Assembly (NCBI RefSeq): GCF_000719335.1
Contig: NZ_JOGB01000010.1
Location: 1-64,000, forward strand
Reading direction: 5' to 3'
Length of the DNA: 64,000 bases
Source of the DNA: Streptomyces sp. NRRL S-87
GTDB taxonomy: Bacteria; Actinomycetota; Actinomycetes; Streptomycetales; Streptomycetaceae
Both the position numbers and the translations under genes were made by a program. This document shows, piece by piece, positions 16,353 through 25,610 of the stretch. Within the stretch, counting starts at the first letter, position 1; every line of letters begins with the position of its first letter. The notes beneath the pieces were generated by a model. It saw only the letters and a program-made list of their open reading frames with translations, was not told the DNA's origin and did no database searches.

Positions 16353-18704
16353 TTGCCCCGTCACACCCGCGCGCGCCGCGCCGTCCCCGCGCTGCTCTCG
16401 CTCGGCCTGCTGGCCGCCGCCAGCGCCTCGCTCGCCGGCCCCGGCGCGGCGACCGCGGCCGTGACCGCCGCGCCGCCGGTCATCGAGCTCGTCCTGGACG
16501 CGCCCGACCCGAACGCGCAACCCGGTAACGACCGGCTGCTCGCCTCCGGCACCACCGGCTTCCTCCACGTCCCGCCGGCCGCCACCGGCCCGGTCTGGAC
16601 CCGCTACGCCGACCTCGGTACCGTCCCGCTCCCGGCGACCGCCCCCGTGCCGGCGAGCCCCTCCCAGGGCTGGTACGGCCAGGGCGCCGACCTGGTCGCC
16701 CTGCCGAACGACGACGATCCCGAAAGCCTGACCCTCTGGCGCCCCTACGGCTCCGCACCCGTCACAGTGGACCTTCAGGGCCGTCAGTACGTGGGCACGT
16801 TCGGCTCCACCGTGATCACGCAGGACCTGTCAACCTCGGCCGTGGTGCTGACCGACTTTCCGGCCGGCGAGCGGCGCGACCGTACCGTCACGGGCCTGCC
16901 GCAGGTGGGGAGCGCGGCCGTCTACGTGTGGCCGGGCGGCGCGGGCGACACCTCTGGCGCGCTGCTGAGGTATCGCGTGAGCAGCGAGGCGAGCTTCGAC
17001 GACACCCGCGCCGGATACGTCGACTTCGCCTCCGCCGCGCTCACCGACGCCTTCGACGCGTCGGAGGAGGCGATTCCGCTGCTGGACGGCGCGCGGGTCG
17101 GGCTGCTGGACGGGCCCTACCTGGTCACCAAGGAGCGCACGGCCCTCGCCGGGCCCGCCAAGGCGGTCTCGTTCGAGGAGGAGAACAGCGAGCTGTACCG
17201 GCCGAGGTCCGCCGCCCTGCTCGGCGACTGGGCGCTGATCCACGGCGAGCACGAGACCCTGTACACCGCCCCCGTCGCCGGCGGCGCCGAGCGCACCGTC
17301 CTCCCCGGCGCCCTGACCTACCTCGTCCCCACTCCCGACGGCGGCGTCCTAGCGGTCGGCGGCACCGACGCCGCGGACTGGTGGGTCCAGCGCATCGGCA
17401 CGGCCACCGACGGCTTGCCGCTGCCGGTGAAGCTGGCGCAGGTGCCCGGCCCCGGCTACCGCAAGACCGGCATCGCGATCAGCCGCGGCATGCTGCGCGT
17501 GGCCGAGGCCCATCCGGCCCTGACTCCGGCCGCCCGCACCAGTGTGTGGGAAGTGGCCTCGACGGCCGACGGCCGTCTGACCGCGTCGAACCGGATCCCC
17601 GCTTCGAAGACCGAGGCGCTGTGCCCCGTCGCCTCCCTCGACTGCACTCCCTTGTGGGGCAACGCCGGGTCTGGTGGCGATGTCGTCCACCGGCGAACCA
17701 CCCTCGACGGAAAGGAGTACCACTACCTGAAGACCCTGGACAGTGGCCACAGCCTGGGCTTCGGGCGCACACCAGGAGGTGCTCTCGTGGATGTCTCCGA
17801 CGGCTACGTGGTCTTCAACACGGGCGGAGCAACTCCTCAGCAGTTCGTCAAAAGATTCGTCTTCTACTCGGAGCACGAGACGCTGCTGGTGCGTCCGGTG
17901 CGCGCGGCTGCCCTGAGCAGCCACATCCTGTGGGGCTCCACCCCCACGGCCGGACGACTGGAGCGGCTCAACACTCTGTCGGGTGGGCCGACCACGATCG
18001 AAACCGGCGCGACCTGCGTACCCAAGGAGCTCCAGGCGCGCGGCCGATGGGTGTACTGGAGCTGCGGCAATGCGGGGCCCGCGGGTGTGTACGACACCGT
18101 ATCCGGCTCCTCCAAGGCCGCCCCGGCCGGTGACGTCATGCTGGGCGACGGCTTCACCGTTCGTCACGACCACACCGCCAAGGCCCTCGTCCTGACCGAC
18201 GCCCGAACCGGAGCCACCAAGACGCTGGCCGGCCTGGAGCCAGTGAAGGGGATGGCCCTGGACCGCCGAGTGCGGTGGGCCGTGGACGAGTACACAAACC
18301 TGGTCGCCTGGGTCGACGGAGACCAGAAGGTCCACGTGCGGTCGGTGGGCGTCGCACCGTCGCCGCTCGCGATGGTGCGGAGCACCGTACCCGCGGGTGT
18401 GGACCCGGCGGCTGACCCAGCCGCGTGGAAGTTCCTGCTCAACCGTCCGGTCGCCTCCTGGAACCTGGTGTTCACCGACCTGGGAGGCGTGCCTCTTCGG
18501 ACGCTCTCGGGCGGGGCCGGGACCGGGACACTCACCGTGGTATGGGACGGAAGATCCGCCACCGGCGCCTACGCCCCCAACGGGGGCTACCGCTGGACGC
18601 TCAAGGCGGTCCCGTACGGGACGACAGCGGCCGTCACGGTCGCCTCGGGCACCGGCAGGGTCTCCAGCGGCGCAGCCGCACCGCACGACTACGGCAACTT
18701 CTAG
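16353..18704 (+). CDS. Secreted beta-propeller protein with FlgD-like domain, stopped by TAG
   Basis: 783 residues from a TTG at 16353 with GGAGG six bases upstream. A signal peptide (LLSLGLLAAASASLAGPGAATAA) is followed by a long beta-rich region of unknown ligand and a FlgD-type Ig-like domain (about 690-775, WDGRSATGAYAPNGGYRWTL). The frame ends at TAG 18702-18704 directly after HDYGNF. The downstream frame then continues in register with FG-GAP repeats for another 250 codons. Relatives I recall have the FlgD-like domain followed by the FG-GAP tail in one protein, so this is probably a nonsense-truncated gene rather than a natural end. Confidence 0.75.
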   Translation: MPRHTRARRAVPALLSLGLLAAASASLAGPGAATAAVTAAPPVIELVLDAPDPNAQPGNDRLLASGTTGFLHVPPAATGPVWTRYADLGTVPLPATAPVPASPSQGWYGQGADLVALPNDDDPESLTLWRPYGSAPVTVDLQGRQYVGTFGSTVITQDLSTSAVVLTDFPAGERRDRTVTGLPQVGSAAVYVWPGGAGDTSGALLRYRVSSEASFDDTRAGYVDFASAALTDAFDASEEAIPLLDGARVGLLDGPYLVTKERTALAGPAKAVSFEEENSELYRPRSAALLGDWALIHGEHETLYTAPVAGGAERTVLPGALTYLVPTPDGGVLAVGGTDAADWWVQRIGTATDGLPLPVKLAQVPGPGYRKTGIAISRGMLRVAEAHPALTPAARTSVWEVASTADGRLTASNRIPASKTEALCPVASLDCTPLWGNAGSGGDVVHRRTTLDGKEYHYLKTLDSGHSLGFGRTPGGALVDVSDGYVVFNTGGATPQQFVKRFVFYSEHETLLVRPVRAAALSSHILWGSTPTAGRLERLNTLSGGPTTIETGATCVPKELQARGRWVYWSCGNAGPAGVYDTVSGSSKAAPAGDVMLGDGFTVRHDHTAKALVLTDARTGATKTLAGLEPVKGMALDRRVRWAVDEYTNLVAWVDGDQKVHVRSVGVAPSPLAMVRSTVPAGVDPAADPAAWKFLLNRPVASWNLVFTDLGGVPLRTLSGGAGTGTLTVVWDGRSATGAYAPNGGYRWTLKAVPYGTTAAVTVASGTGRVSSGAAAPHDYGNF

Positions 18705-19467
18705 CAGCGGCCCGACGGCACCGGCGACGTCCTCGCCCACACCAACACCGGCGGCCTCCGCTTCGTGTACGGCGACGCGAAGGGCAAGTTCAACGGCACT
18801 GCGACCGGCTCCGGCTGGCCCGCCGGGATCCGCCCCGTCCCGATCAGGGACATGAACGGCGACCGGTGCAACGACGTGCTCGTCCGCAACTCGGCCGGCG
18901 AACTGCGCAGGTACACCCCCTCCTGCGGCAAGACGGTCACCCCGTCCACCGCCAACAAGCTCGTCGGCACCGGCTGGAACCAGTACGACGTGCTCACCTC
19001 GCCCGGTGACGTGACCGGCGACGGCCGCGGCGACCTGGTCGCCCGCAACGCCTCCACGGGCGCCCTGTACCTGTAGGCCCGCAACGCCGACGGCGTGTTC
19101 GCGGCGCGGACACAGATCCCAGGCGCGTACAAGGGCTACAAGCGGATCACCGGCGCCGGCGACCTCAACGGCGACGGACACGGCGACCTGGTCCTGCACG
19201 ACACGGGCAACGACCTGTGGCGGATGAGCGGCCTGGGCGGCGGGAAGTTCTCCGCGCCCGTGAAGCTCGCCGACGACTGGGGCACGGCGTACAACGCCGT
19301 GGTCGGCGTCGGCGACGTGACCGGTGACGGCCGGGCGGACCTGATCGCTCGTGACGCCTCCGGCGTCGTCTGGCGCTATGCAGGCACCGGCCAGGGCACC
19401 TTCGGCTCCCGCGTCCAGATGGCTACCGGCTGGCAGGGCTACGCGGCTGTACTAGGAGTTGTCGCCC
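18705..19467 (+). pseudogene. FG-GAP tail of the preceding gene, separated by in-frame TAGs
   Basis: Same frame as 16353-18704. It encodes DGTGDVLAHTNTGGLRF, DMNGDRCNDVLVRN, DVTGDGRGDLVARN, then a second TAG (19074-19076, after GALYL). It continues ARNADGVFAARTQI, DLNGDGHGDLVLHD, DVTGDGRADLIARD and MATGWQGYA. No frameshift is needed, only two nonsense codons, and the FG-GAP calcium loops are well kept. The end of the frame runs into the next gene. It could be expressed only by readthrough. I favour recent nonsense mutation. Confidence 0.75.
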
Positions 19468-19869
19468 ATGGGAGCACAGCTGCGCCGCTTGGACGCTCGG
19501 GAGGGCGGCACCATCAGCTGGCGCAAGGCTGTCCCGGATGCCGATCGGGTCCGTCTGCAGCGCCAGCTGAACGAAGCGGTCCGGGTTCTGGGGACGCCGA
19601 GGTCCAGGACGGGCGGTCCAGTCGCCGAAGCCAGCCGGATCCTGCGGCGGTTCCTCGCCAAGGGGAGGGAGATGCTGGACCGTGCGCTGCTGGAGGCCGC
19701 CGGAGCTGCGCTTGAGGCGGGCATGCCCCTCAGTTCGTCGGCGAGCGGAGCAAGATCCCCGCTGATTCGCCCGCCGCGGGCCGACGGCGCAGGCGTGAGC
19801 GGAACTCCCCGAGGAGCAGACAGGTGCTGGCTGTGTCTCCCGTGCCATCGACAAACGAAAGCCCCGTAG
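19468..19869 (+). CDS. Hypothetical protein, possibly truncated
   Basis: ATG 19468 lies nine bases after AGGAG, a convincing ribosome site. The first 85 residues are helical and basic (MGAQLRRLDAREGGTISWRK, then LQRQLNEAVRVLG and ASRILRRFLAKGREMLDRAL). The remainder becomes Ser/Pro/Arg-rich and looks non-native, so the 3' end may be a junction or shifted frame. I do not recognise the family. It begins inside the last codons of the FG-GAP tail. Confidence 0.4.
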   Translation: MGAQLRRLDAREGGTISWRKAVPDADRVRLQRQLNEAVRVLGTPRSRTGGPVAEASRILRRFLAKGREMLDRALLEAAGAALEAGMPLSSSASGARSPLIRPPRADGAGVSGTPRGADRCWLCLPCHRQTKAP

Positions 19870-19996
19870 TCATCCCATGACAGCCACCAGAAACTTCTAC
19901 TGCACTGATCAAGCCTGATCCCTCACGTCATACACCGATGACGCCCAAACCCCACCACCACGCCCCCAACTCACACAAGCGGACCTTGCCCCGGCA

Positions 19997-20024
19997 GTGC
20001 CGTTTCCCGGTTCAGAAACGGCAC
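19997..20024 (-). terminator. Hairpin downstream of lipoprotein gene
   Basis: GTGCCGTTTC (19997-20006) and GAAACGGCAC (20015-20024) form a perfect 10-base stem with an 8-base loop, about 75 bases past the stop of the minus-strand lipoprotein gene. No U-run. The rest of 19870-20100 holds no visible gene. Confidence 0.55.
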
Positions 20025-20100
20025 CGCCGGGCGGGGTCTACCGGGACAGGTACGGCACCCCGGGTCTCCAGGTGGTGAAAGAGGCACTGTGGCGCTGTGC

Positions 20101-20625
20101 TCACCAGTTCAGAGCGGTCATCGTCTCCAGTGCCGGATTGAGCACCCTGACCGTGCCTCGTTCACGGAAAGCGGACGTACGCCAGTCGGCGAAGGCCCTG
20201 GCCAAGGCCCTGGCCTTGTCGTCATCAGGAGAACCAGGAGCCTCAAGGTCGGGGTCGAGTCCCGTGATGACCGTCGCGTCCGTCGAAGGGTTCCCTTCCG
20301 GTCCCACGTGCTCGAGCTTCACATCCACGACAGCCGTCTCAAGGCCATCGTCAAACTTGCTGCCGTTCTGCCGGAGGTACGTGCGGAACTCGTTCAGGGG
20401 GGACTTCTGCGCAGGTCCGCTCTCTTTCCCCGGCGACGCCGCGCCACCCGGGGCCGGCCGGGAACCCTCCTGAGCGGACGAGCCGCAGCCCAGCAGCCCG
20501 CCACCCAGAATCACCGAGGCGGCCACAGCGGCGCACAGCAGCCGGACACGTCGCCGGAAATCCGGTAACGGGCCCGATTCCCCACCAGGCGCGGCGAGCG
20601 GGCGGTGATGTTCCATGAGGCTCAT
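20101..20625 (-). CDS. Putative lipoprotein
   Basis: 174 residues from ATG 20625 (MSLMEHHRPL), chosen because GGAGA lies five bases upstream; the frame is open further up but lacks a site. After a charged n-region (RRRVRLL) comes a hydrophobic core and the lipobox LLGCGSS, predicting lipidation and outer-face anchoring. The mature part is Gly/Pro-rich, then an alpha/beta domain (LNEFRTYLRQNGSKFDDGLE, VDVKLEHVG, ALARAFADWR). I do not recognise the family. Confidence 0.7.
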   Translation of the reverse strand: MSLMEHHRPLAAPGGESGPLPDFRRRVRLLCAAVAASVILGGGLLGCGSSAQEGSRPAPGGAASPGKESGPAQKSPLNEFRTYLRQNGSKFDDGLETAVVDVKLEHVGPEGNPSTDATVITGLDPDLEAPGSPDDDKARALARAFADWRTSAFRERGTVRVLNPALETMTALNW

Positions 20626-20752
20626 ATCTTCTCCGTTCGGTGAAGGCGCTCGGGCAAGGAAGACGGCGTTCGCCGCCTGAAGGTTCCGCACCGTACGAGT
20701 CCCGCGGGATGGGCCGCCCGTAGGCCGGCAATCACGCCCCGCGAGCGACGGC

Positions 20753-21097
20753 CTATCCGCGACTGCGCCGTTCGTGGTCGACCGAGAAGACCCCCGCCTT
20801 GCCGTTCGGCGAGCAGGTGGCGCTGGAAGTGTGTCCTCCGTACACCCAGGGGCCATAGATCTTGACCTTGGTGCCCCTGTAGTGAATGCAGGTGACAACG
20901 ACCCGGTGCTGCCGCGTCGCCATGCCGGGTGTCTTGCTGCAGAAGACGCTTCCGGTGCGGCCCGAGTCCGTGACGCTGTGCGTACAGCCCGAACCAGCGG
21001 CCTGCGCGCTGCCGGTGGCGCCGACGGGCAGGACGAGTGTCGCTAATATCATCGCGCTGACGGCGAGTGGTGTTCGAAGCTTGTGGCTGGTGGTCAT
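20753..21097 (-). CDS. Small secreted protein
   Basis: 114 residues from ATG 21097. A clear Sec signal peptide (LAVSAMILATLVLPVGATGSAQA) is followed by a short mature part with four cysteines (GCTH, VFCSK, VTCIH, ATCSP), which suggests two disulfides in an extracellular fold. It begins only 37 bases beyond the end of the serine protease gene, so the two may be co-transcribed. Function unknown. Confidence 0.65.
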   Translation of the reverse strand: MTTSHKLRTPLAVSAMILATLVLPVGATGSAQAAGSGCTHSVTDSGRTGSVFCSKTPGMATRQHRVVVTCIHYRGTKVKIYGPWVYGGHTSSATCSPNGKAGVFSVDHERRSRG

Positions 21098-21133
21098 GCG
21101 TATCCCTCTGTCGCTCGGTCGATGACGCAGCCG

Positions 21134-23101
21134 CTAGGGGCTGACCAGCCGGTTCTCCTTGCCGATGGTGGTGGCGTTGCCGTCCGTGTAGAGCGTGAGT
21201 TCGCCGTCGGACCAGCGGACGACGGTGTCATCGGGATACGGGTTCTCGGAGTAGTCGCCACCGGACACGATCAGGGCATGGGTCCACGTAGAGTCGCGGC
21301 CGTGGAGCTTGTGCTCCTTCGCCGACGCGATCGACCCTGCGAAGTCCTGGTAGTTCGTCAGTTCGCCGTCGGACCAGCGGACGATGAGGTCCCAGTTGTC
21401 ATTGCCGGTGTAGTCGCCGGACCCGATCTCGGTGGCGTGTTTCCACGTCGGGTTCTCTGCAATCGCCTTGATCTCACGCCCCAGCCCCCGCTCCGAGGTG
21501 TCCGGGTAGAGGGAGAGCTCGCCGTCGGACCAGCGGACCACGAGATCGTCCTGTCGGCTGTTGCCGGAGAAACGCCCGGCGGTCATCTGCTGGGCGTGCG
21601 TCCACAAGGGGTCGGGCGCCAGGAGCTGTATCTCACCGTGGAACCCCTTCTCGTCCACGGACGGGTAGAGGGTGAGCTCACCGTCGGACCAACGGACAAT
21701 GAGGTCGGAACCGGCATCCCCGGTGAAGTTCCCTGCAGTGATCTCGCGCGCGTACTTGGCCCACGTCGGATTGTCGGGCAGGACCCGGAATTCCTTGTCG
21801 AACCGCCCCTTGGCAGGATCCGCTCCCCGGTAGAGGCTCAGCTCACCGTCAGTCCACACGACGAACATGTCCATGCGGTCGTTGGCCACGTCATCGCCGT
21901 CCACCGTGAAGTAGCCAGAAGCAATGCCTTTCGCGTGCTTCCACGTGGACGCCCCCGGAAGCACAGATCGGGCCGCCGGCTGCTTGCCCTCCACCGCCGC
22001 GTTGTACACCCGCTTGACGTCGTCGTCGAAGTAGGAGCTGTACGAGGTGTCGGGAGAGTGCCCGCCCGTCATCCAGCCGCCCGTGACACCGGCCAGGGCG
22101 AGCCCGGACCCCTTCTTGATCAGGAACGGTCCACCCGAGGTGCCCGAGACGTACCCGTCACAATTGACCTCGGCGAACGTGCCGCCGCGCCAGCCGCCCG
22201 AATCCCTGGTGGTGAACTTCTTCATCGGGGTGGTACAGGTCAGCGGGTTCTGGACGGGCTTGTACTTGTCCATGCCAGGCAGCCACGGGTAGCCGATGGC
22301 CAGCGTCTGGGGGTGGTCGAAGCCCGCGTTCAAGGCCAGCGGGATTGCGCCCACCACATCCTGGACCCGCTTCCCGTCGGACCGCGCCGAGGTCTGCAGG
22401 AACGCGAAGTCGAGATCGGTCGCGGCATGATCTCCGCCCGGCGTCAGGTACGCGGGATCCATGTAGATCCTGCCCACGTTGATGGGAAAGACGCCATAGG
22501 GGCGCGGGGAGCGTTCGTTGTGCTTCGGAACGAACACCAGCTTCGTCACACGATCGGTGCCGTCGAAGCAGTGTGCGGCCGTAGCCACCAGGTTCTTCCC
22601 CGGGGAAGGGACCACCGTGCCAGCGCAGAAGCGGTACTTGTCGTCGGCCGCGTAGAAGAACGTGCCAACTTGCTTGATCCCTGCGAACTCGTGGGACTTG
22701 GTGAAGCCTGCGGCCTTGCGGCGAGCAGCGGCGGGAAGCCGCGCCTCGCGCCCGGCCTGCTCCTGCACCGGCTGGGCCTGGGCCATCCGGTCGGCGGTCC
22801 AGAAGTCCTCAAGTGCCGCCGCCTCCGGATTGCGGACCTCCGCCTTCTTCGACGGAGCAGCCGTGCGGGCAGGCGTGCGCTCCGGGCCCGGCGTCGGCCG
22901 TGCGCTGGGAGAAGCCGGGGTCGATGCCGACGGAGACGGCGTGGCGGCCGGCGGGCTGTGCCGAGTGTGCCCAGGCGACGGGGAGGCCGTGCCGGGGACC
23001 GAAGTGCTGCCCGGCGACGGTGACACTGTGCCAGGCGCTGGGGTGGGTATAGGTGCCGCCGATGCCCCAGAGGGCGTCGACAGGGCTAAGACTGCCGCCA
23101 C
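21134..23101 (-). CDS. Trypsin-like serine protease with repeat tail, 5' end rearranged
   Basis: The catalytic triad is visible: His in TAAHCFDG, Asp in ATDLDFAFL and Ser in VSGTSGGPF. The C-terminal half has six beta repeats built on RWSDGELTLY, an FG-GAP/tectonin-like propeller. The N-terminus begins mid signal peptide (VAAVLALSTPSGASA) and is followed by a Pro/Ser/Thr linker. Upstream the same frame runs into the zinc-ribbon gene (PEAAWESFRAEVEAVG), so the original start and n-region are missing. GTG 23101, with GGAG three bases upstream, is the best remaining start, but it leaves no charged n-region and export is doubtful. A TTA codon (bldA-dependent in Streptomyces) lies four codons in. 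Confidence 0.75.
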   Translation of the reverse strand: MAAVLALSTPSGASAAPIPTPAPGTVSPSPGSTSVPGTASPSPGHTRHSPPAATPSPSASTPASPSARPTPGPERTPARTAAPSKKAEVRNPEAAALEDFWTADRMAQAQPVQEQAGREARLPAAARRKAAGFTKSHEFAGIKQVGTFFYAADDKYRFCAGTVVPSPGKNLVATAAHCFDGTDRVTKLVFVPKHNERSPRPYGVFPINVGRIYMDPAYLTPGGDHAATDLDFAFLQTSARSDGKRVQDVVGAIPLALNAGFDHPQTLAIGYPWLPGMDKYKPVQNPLTCTTPMKKFTTRDSGGWRGGTFAEVNCDGYVSGTSGGPFLIKKGSGLALAGVTGGWMTGGHSPDTSYSSYFDDDVKRVYNAAVEGKQPAARSVLPGASTWKHAKGIASGYFTVDGDDVANDRMDMFVVWTDGELSLYRGADPAKGRFDKEFRVLPDNPTWAKYAREITAGNFTGDAGSDLIVRWSDGELTLYPSVDEKGFHGEIQLLAPDPLWTHAQQMTAGRFSGNSRQDDLVVRWSDGELSLYPDTSERGLGREIKAIAENPTWKHATEIGSGDYTGNDNWDLIVRWSDGELTNYQDFAGSIASAKEHKLHGRDSTWTHALIVSGGDYSENPYPDDTVVRWSDGELTLYTDGNATTIGKENRLVSP

Positions 23102-24291
23102 GCTCTCCAGGACGGTGGCGCCGACGGCTTCGACCTCGGCGCGGAAGGACTCCCAGGCGGCCTCGGGGGAGGTGCCCGCACAAAGGCGCAGATGCCGCCG
23201 CCTTGGCGGACGTTCCCGGGATGGGCGGTGGTCTCGTGGCCTTCGGCGCACCGGATCCGGTGCCGCACCCCGTTGCCCAGCCACTCCTCCTCCAGGACCT
23301 CCCCGTCCCGTTCCTCGATCTGGGCGCAGAAGTACGCCCACGCGGTGGCGGAGTCCTGGCCCGTGCAGGCGGGGCAGAAGCTGCGGCGGCGCTGGACGTT
23401 GCTGGGCGTGGGGGTCGATTCGTGACCGGCTGCGCAGCGGACCCGGTGGCCGGAGGTACTGCCCATCCACCGCGGTTCCAGTACTTCCCCGGCTAGCTCT
23501 TTCACCAGGGCGCGGAAGGCCTCCCAGGCGGCTTGACCGTCTCGGCCGGAGCAGATGCGGCAGATCCCGCCGCCCGCCCGGACCAGACAGGCCAGGGGCC
23601 GCGTCACGTGTCCTTGCGGGCAGCGGACTTCATAGCGTTGACCGACACCGCGCCAGTTCGTGTCCAGGAGGTGCCCTCCGAGCTCGGCGACGCGGGCCTG
23701 GAAGCCGGCCCAAGCGGCAGTTGTGTCGTTGCCGGCGCAGATGCCACACAGGCCCCCGACCCGGACATCGCCCGGTCGGGGAGTTCGCTCGTGGCCCTGG
23801 CTGCAGCGGACACGATGGCCGACGGTGGATCCGAGCCACGTGGACTCCAGCAGCACTCCCCCCAGCTCTTCCACTCTGCTACGCAAGGCGAGAAGGAGCG
23901 TGGCAGGGTCGCGTCCGGCGCAGGGGCCGCAGATTCCGCCGCCCTGCTGGACGAAGTTCGGGTGAGCCGTGACGTGGTGGCCCTTCGCGCAGACAATCTT
24001 GTGCCTTACGGAGGACCCGAGCCACTTCGGCTCCAGGACCCGACCGCCGAGCTCCTCCACGCGGGCAAGGAACGCCCGGTGTGCTTCGGCGGGGCTCTGC
24101 CCTGCGCAGGTGAGGCAGATCCCGGTGCCGCGGGCGATGTTGCTGGGCATCGGCGTGTGCTCATGCCCCTCGGGGCAACGGATCCGATGCCCCGCGTTGG
24201 CCCCCAACCACTGCGGCTCCAGCACCGTGCCGCCCTGCGCGGCGACATTGGCTTGGAACTTGTTCCAGGCACGCAACGACTTCGGATGCAC
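23086..24291 (-). CDS. Tandem zinc-ribbon (treble-clef-like) repeat protein, 3' frameshifted
   Basis: GTG 24291 is preferred (AGGGGG five bases upstream). The protein is six copies of a module of about 60 residues: helix (AWxxFxxxVxELGGxVLE), W(L/M)GS, then RC-x2-GHE and IC-x2-CAG, giving C-H-C-C zinc ligands. Such modules occur in bacterial and phage proteins related to zinc-ribbon/treble-clef endonuclease accessory domains; no catalytic domain is seen here. After GGGICAF, one missing base shifts the frame (expected FCAGTSPEAAW). The proper frame continues to VLES and then becomes the protease signal peptide, showing that the original 3' end was lost by a deletion fusion. Confidence 0.7.
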   Translation of the reverse strand: MHPKSLRAWNKFQANVAAQGGTVLEPQWLGANAGHRIRCPEGHEHTPMPSNIARGTGICLTCAGQSPAEAHRAFLARVEELGGRVLEPKWLGSSVRHKIVCAKGHHVTAHPNFVQQGGGICGPCAGRDPATLLLALRSRVEELGGVLLESTWLGSTVGHRVRCSQGHERTPRPGDVRVGGLCGICAGNDTTAAWAGFQARVAELGGHLLDTNWRGVGQRYEVRCPQGHVTRPLACLVRAGGGICRICSGRDGQAAWEAFRALVKELAGEVLEPRWMGSTSGHRVRCAAGHESTPTPSNVQRRRSFCPACTGQDSATAWAYFCAQIEERDGEVLEEEWLGNGVRHRIRCAEGHETTAHPGNVRQGGGICAFVRAPPPRPPGSPSAPRSKPSAPPSWRAWRQS

Positions 24292-24486
24292 CGTATCCCC
24301 CTGCTCCGTCAACCGTGAGTGTAGGGGCGACCACTGACAGCAGCACGAGGATCGAGGTGGACGGACCCACCGGAGCGTCGGGCTGGGCAGGTGCGCGTTG
24401 CCTGATCGGGACGGGGAGGGCAGCAGCTCCTTGACGCATTCGGGGCCGGGTCTGCCGCTGCTCGGGCCGGCGCGTCACGACGTCGG

Positions 24487-25089
24487 TTAATCCCTCGCGC
24501 CGCCCACGTTCGGCCGCACCACGGCCGGCTGGGCGCCGGGGGTATTCCGGCGGCGGAGGAGGCCGGCGGGGCTGGCCGCGCGCAACCAGCGGACGGCGGT
24601 CTCCCGGCTTCGCACGAGGCGGCCGCGGCGCACGACCGTGTGGAACTCGTCGATCCAGATGTAGAGCGTGGCCTCGTCATCAAGGGAGATGCCGCTCCTG
24701 CGGCGGGCCGTGTTGGACAGCCACTCCTCATGGTCAGCGTGGCTGTACTCCTCCCTCAGCGCATCGCTGTCGGTCCTACTGATCGACGGGTCACGGAAGT
24801 TGAGGACGCGCATAGTGAGCGCCCAGGCGGCTTCACGGGTGGGGTCGTCGGTGCAACGGCGGGCGAGCTTGAGGTGGGTTTGGCGCAGCGCGATCTCGTA
24901 CTCGGCCGTGGGGTGATAGAAGTATTCGAACAGTGCGTCCTCGAAGGCGTCGCAGCGGACATGGACATCCTCGCGGCTCCCAGCGCGGACAGTGATGAGC
25001 GGGCCCGTGGCCCCGGAGACGGCCGCCGACGCGGCTCTCCGTCCGGCGGCGGAAGCTCCTGCGGTGAGGGCGGTGCCAGGGTCGATCAC
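24487..25089 (-). CDS. Hypothetical protein
   Basis: 200 residues from GTG 25089 with GGAGGGG eight bases upstream. The N-terminus is Ala/Gly-rich and short. The body is alpha-helical and acidic (REDVHVRCDAFEDALFEYFY, AEYEIALRQTHLKLARRC, REAAWALTMRVLNFRD, LDDEATLYIWIDEFHTVVRR). No signal peptide or transmembrane segment. I do not recognise it. It lies between the zinc-repeat gene and the duplicated HEPN/Replic_Relax fragment, so it may belong to an element cargo. The 24292-24486 gap shows no gene. Confidence 0.55.
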   Translation of the reverse strand: MIDPGTALTAGASAAGRRAASAAVSGATGPLITVRAGSREDVHVRCDAFEDALFEYFYHPTAEYEIALRQTHLKLARRCTDDPTREAAWALTMRVLNFRDPSISRTDSDALREEYSHADHEEWLSNTARRRSGISLDDEATLYIWIDEFHTVVRRGRLVRSRETAVRWLRAASPAGLLRRRNTPGAQPAVVRPNVGGARD

Positions 25090-25439
25090 GGCGGGTTCCC
25101 CTCCCTGTGTCGGCCGCGAGCAGGCCGGTCGGGGCGACCCTATCGGACCGCCCTGCCGACGAGCCCCGGCCGGAGTGGGCAAGCCGGTGCACGGGGTGGC
25201 TTGCCCAGGTTCCCCTTGGGCTTGCCCAGCGCCGGGTCACCCGGCATCGGTCAGCCGGGCCCTGGCCGTGACTGATGCTGCGGGCCGGGTGAGGGAGAGA
25301 GGAAGGCGTCGTGGCGGTCGAGGGGCGGGATATCACCGACGGGATCGGCGTGGGTTCCGTGGAGGGAGGCAAGGGCGTGCCACATGTCTACTGGGAAGGT
25401 CGGCATGATGGCGTTGTCGTGATGGTGAGGTGTCAGCGT
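25090..25439. other. Intergenic region without a convincing gene
   Basis: Between the start of the minus-strand hypothetical gene and the broken copy of the replication-relaxation gene. Frames on both strands are short or low-complexity. I see no RNA gene or strong hairpin. The right end is where the duplicated module loses similarity to copy 1. Confidence 0.4.
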
Positions 25440-25610
25440 GCCGGGCAGGCCCCCTTGCGGGCGGTGTGAGCTGCGGTGATGGGCATGACGTGGAATCGTT
25501 CACGGCACTCGCGGCACTGGGTTCCGGGCCGTCTGCAGGGCGCTCGGCACCCTTGAGTAGGTCGGGCGCGACTCCCGTTCGGGCTGCCGGACGCTGCTGG
25601 TATGCGTCAT
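25440..25610 (-). pseudogene. Replication-relaxation gene, 5' fragment (copy 2)
   Basis: ATG 25610 corresponds to ATG 973 of copy 1, and the following 150 bases align with it. The frame is broken early by small deletions: the native frame stops after about 35 codons, while the matching peptide (RPADGPEPSAASAVND) lies in a shifted frame. Similarity ends near 25450, before the winged helix and the catalytic-looking core. It cannot encode a family member. Confidence 0.75.

Noticed and set aside
1874..19076. Idea that TAG codons here are recoded (amber suppression)
   Set aside because: Only a few genes show them, one gene also has a TAA, and other genes in the window use TAG as a normal stop. 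Simple nonsense mutation explains them.
21083..23023. 646-codon plus-strand frame opposite the serine protease
   Set aside because: The protease triad and repeats on the minus strand are clear; the plus frame is a low-information antisense shadow.
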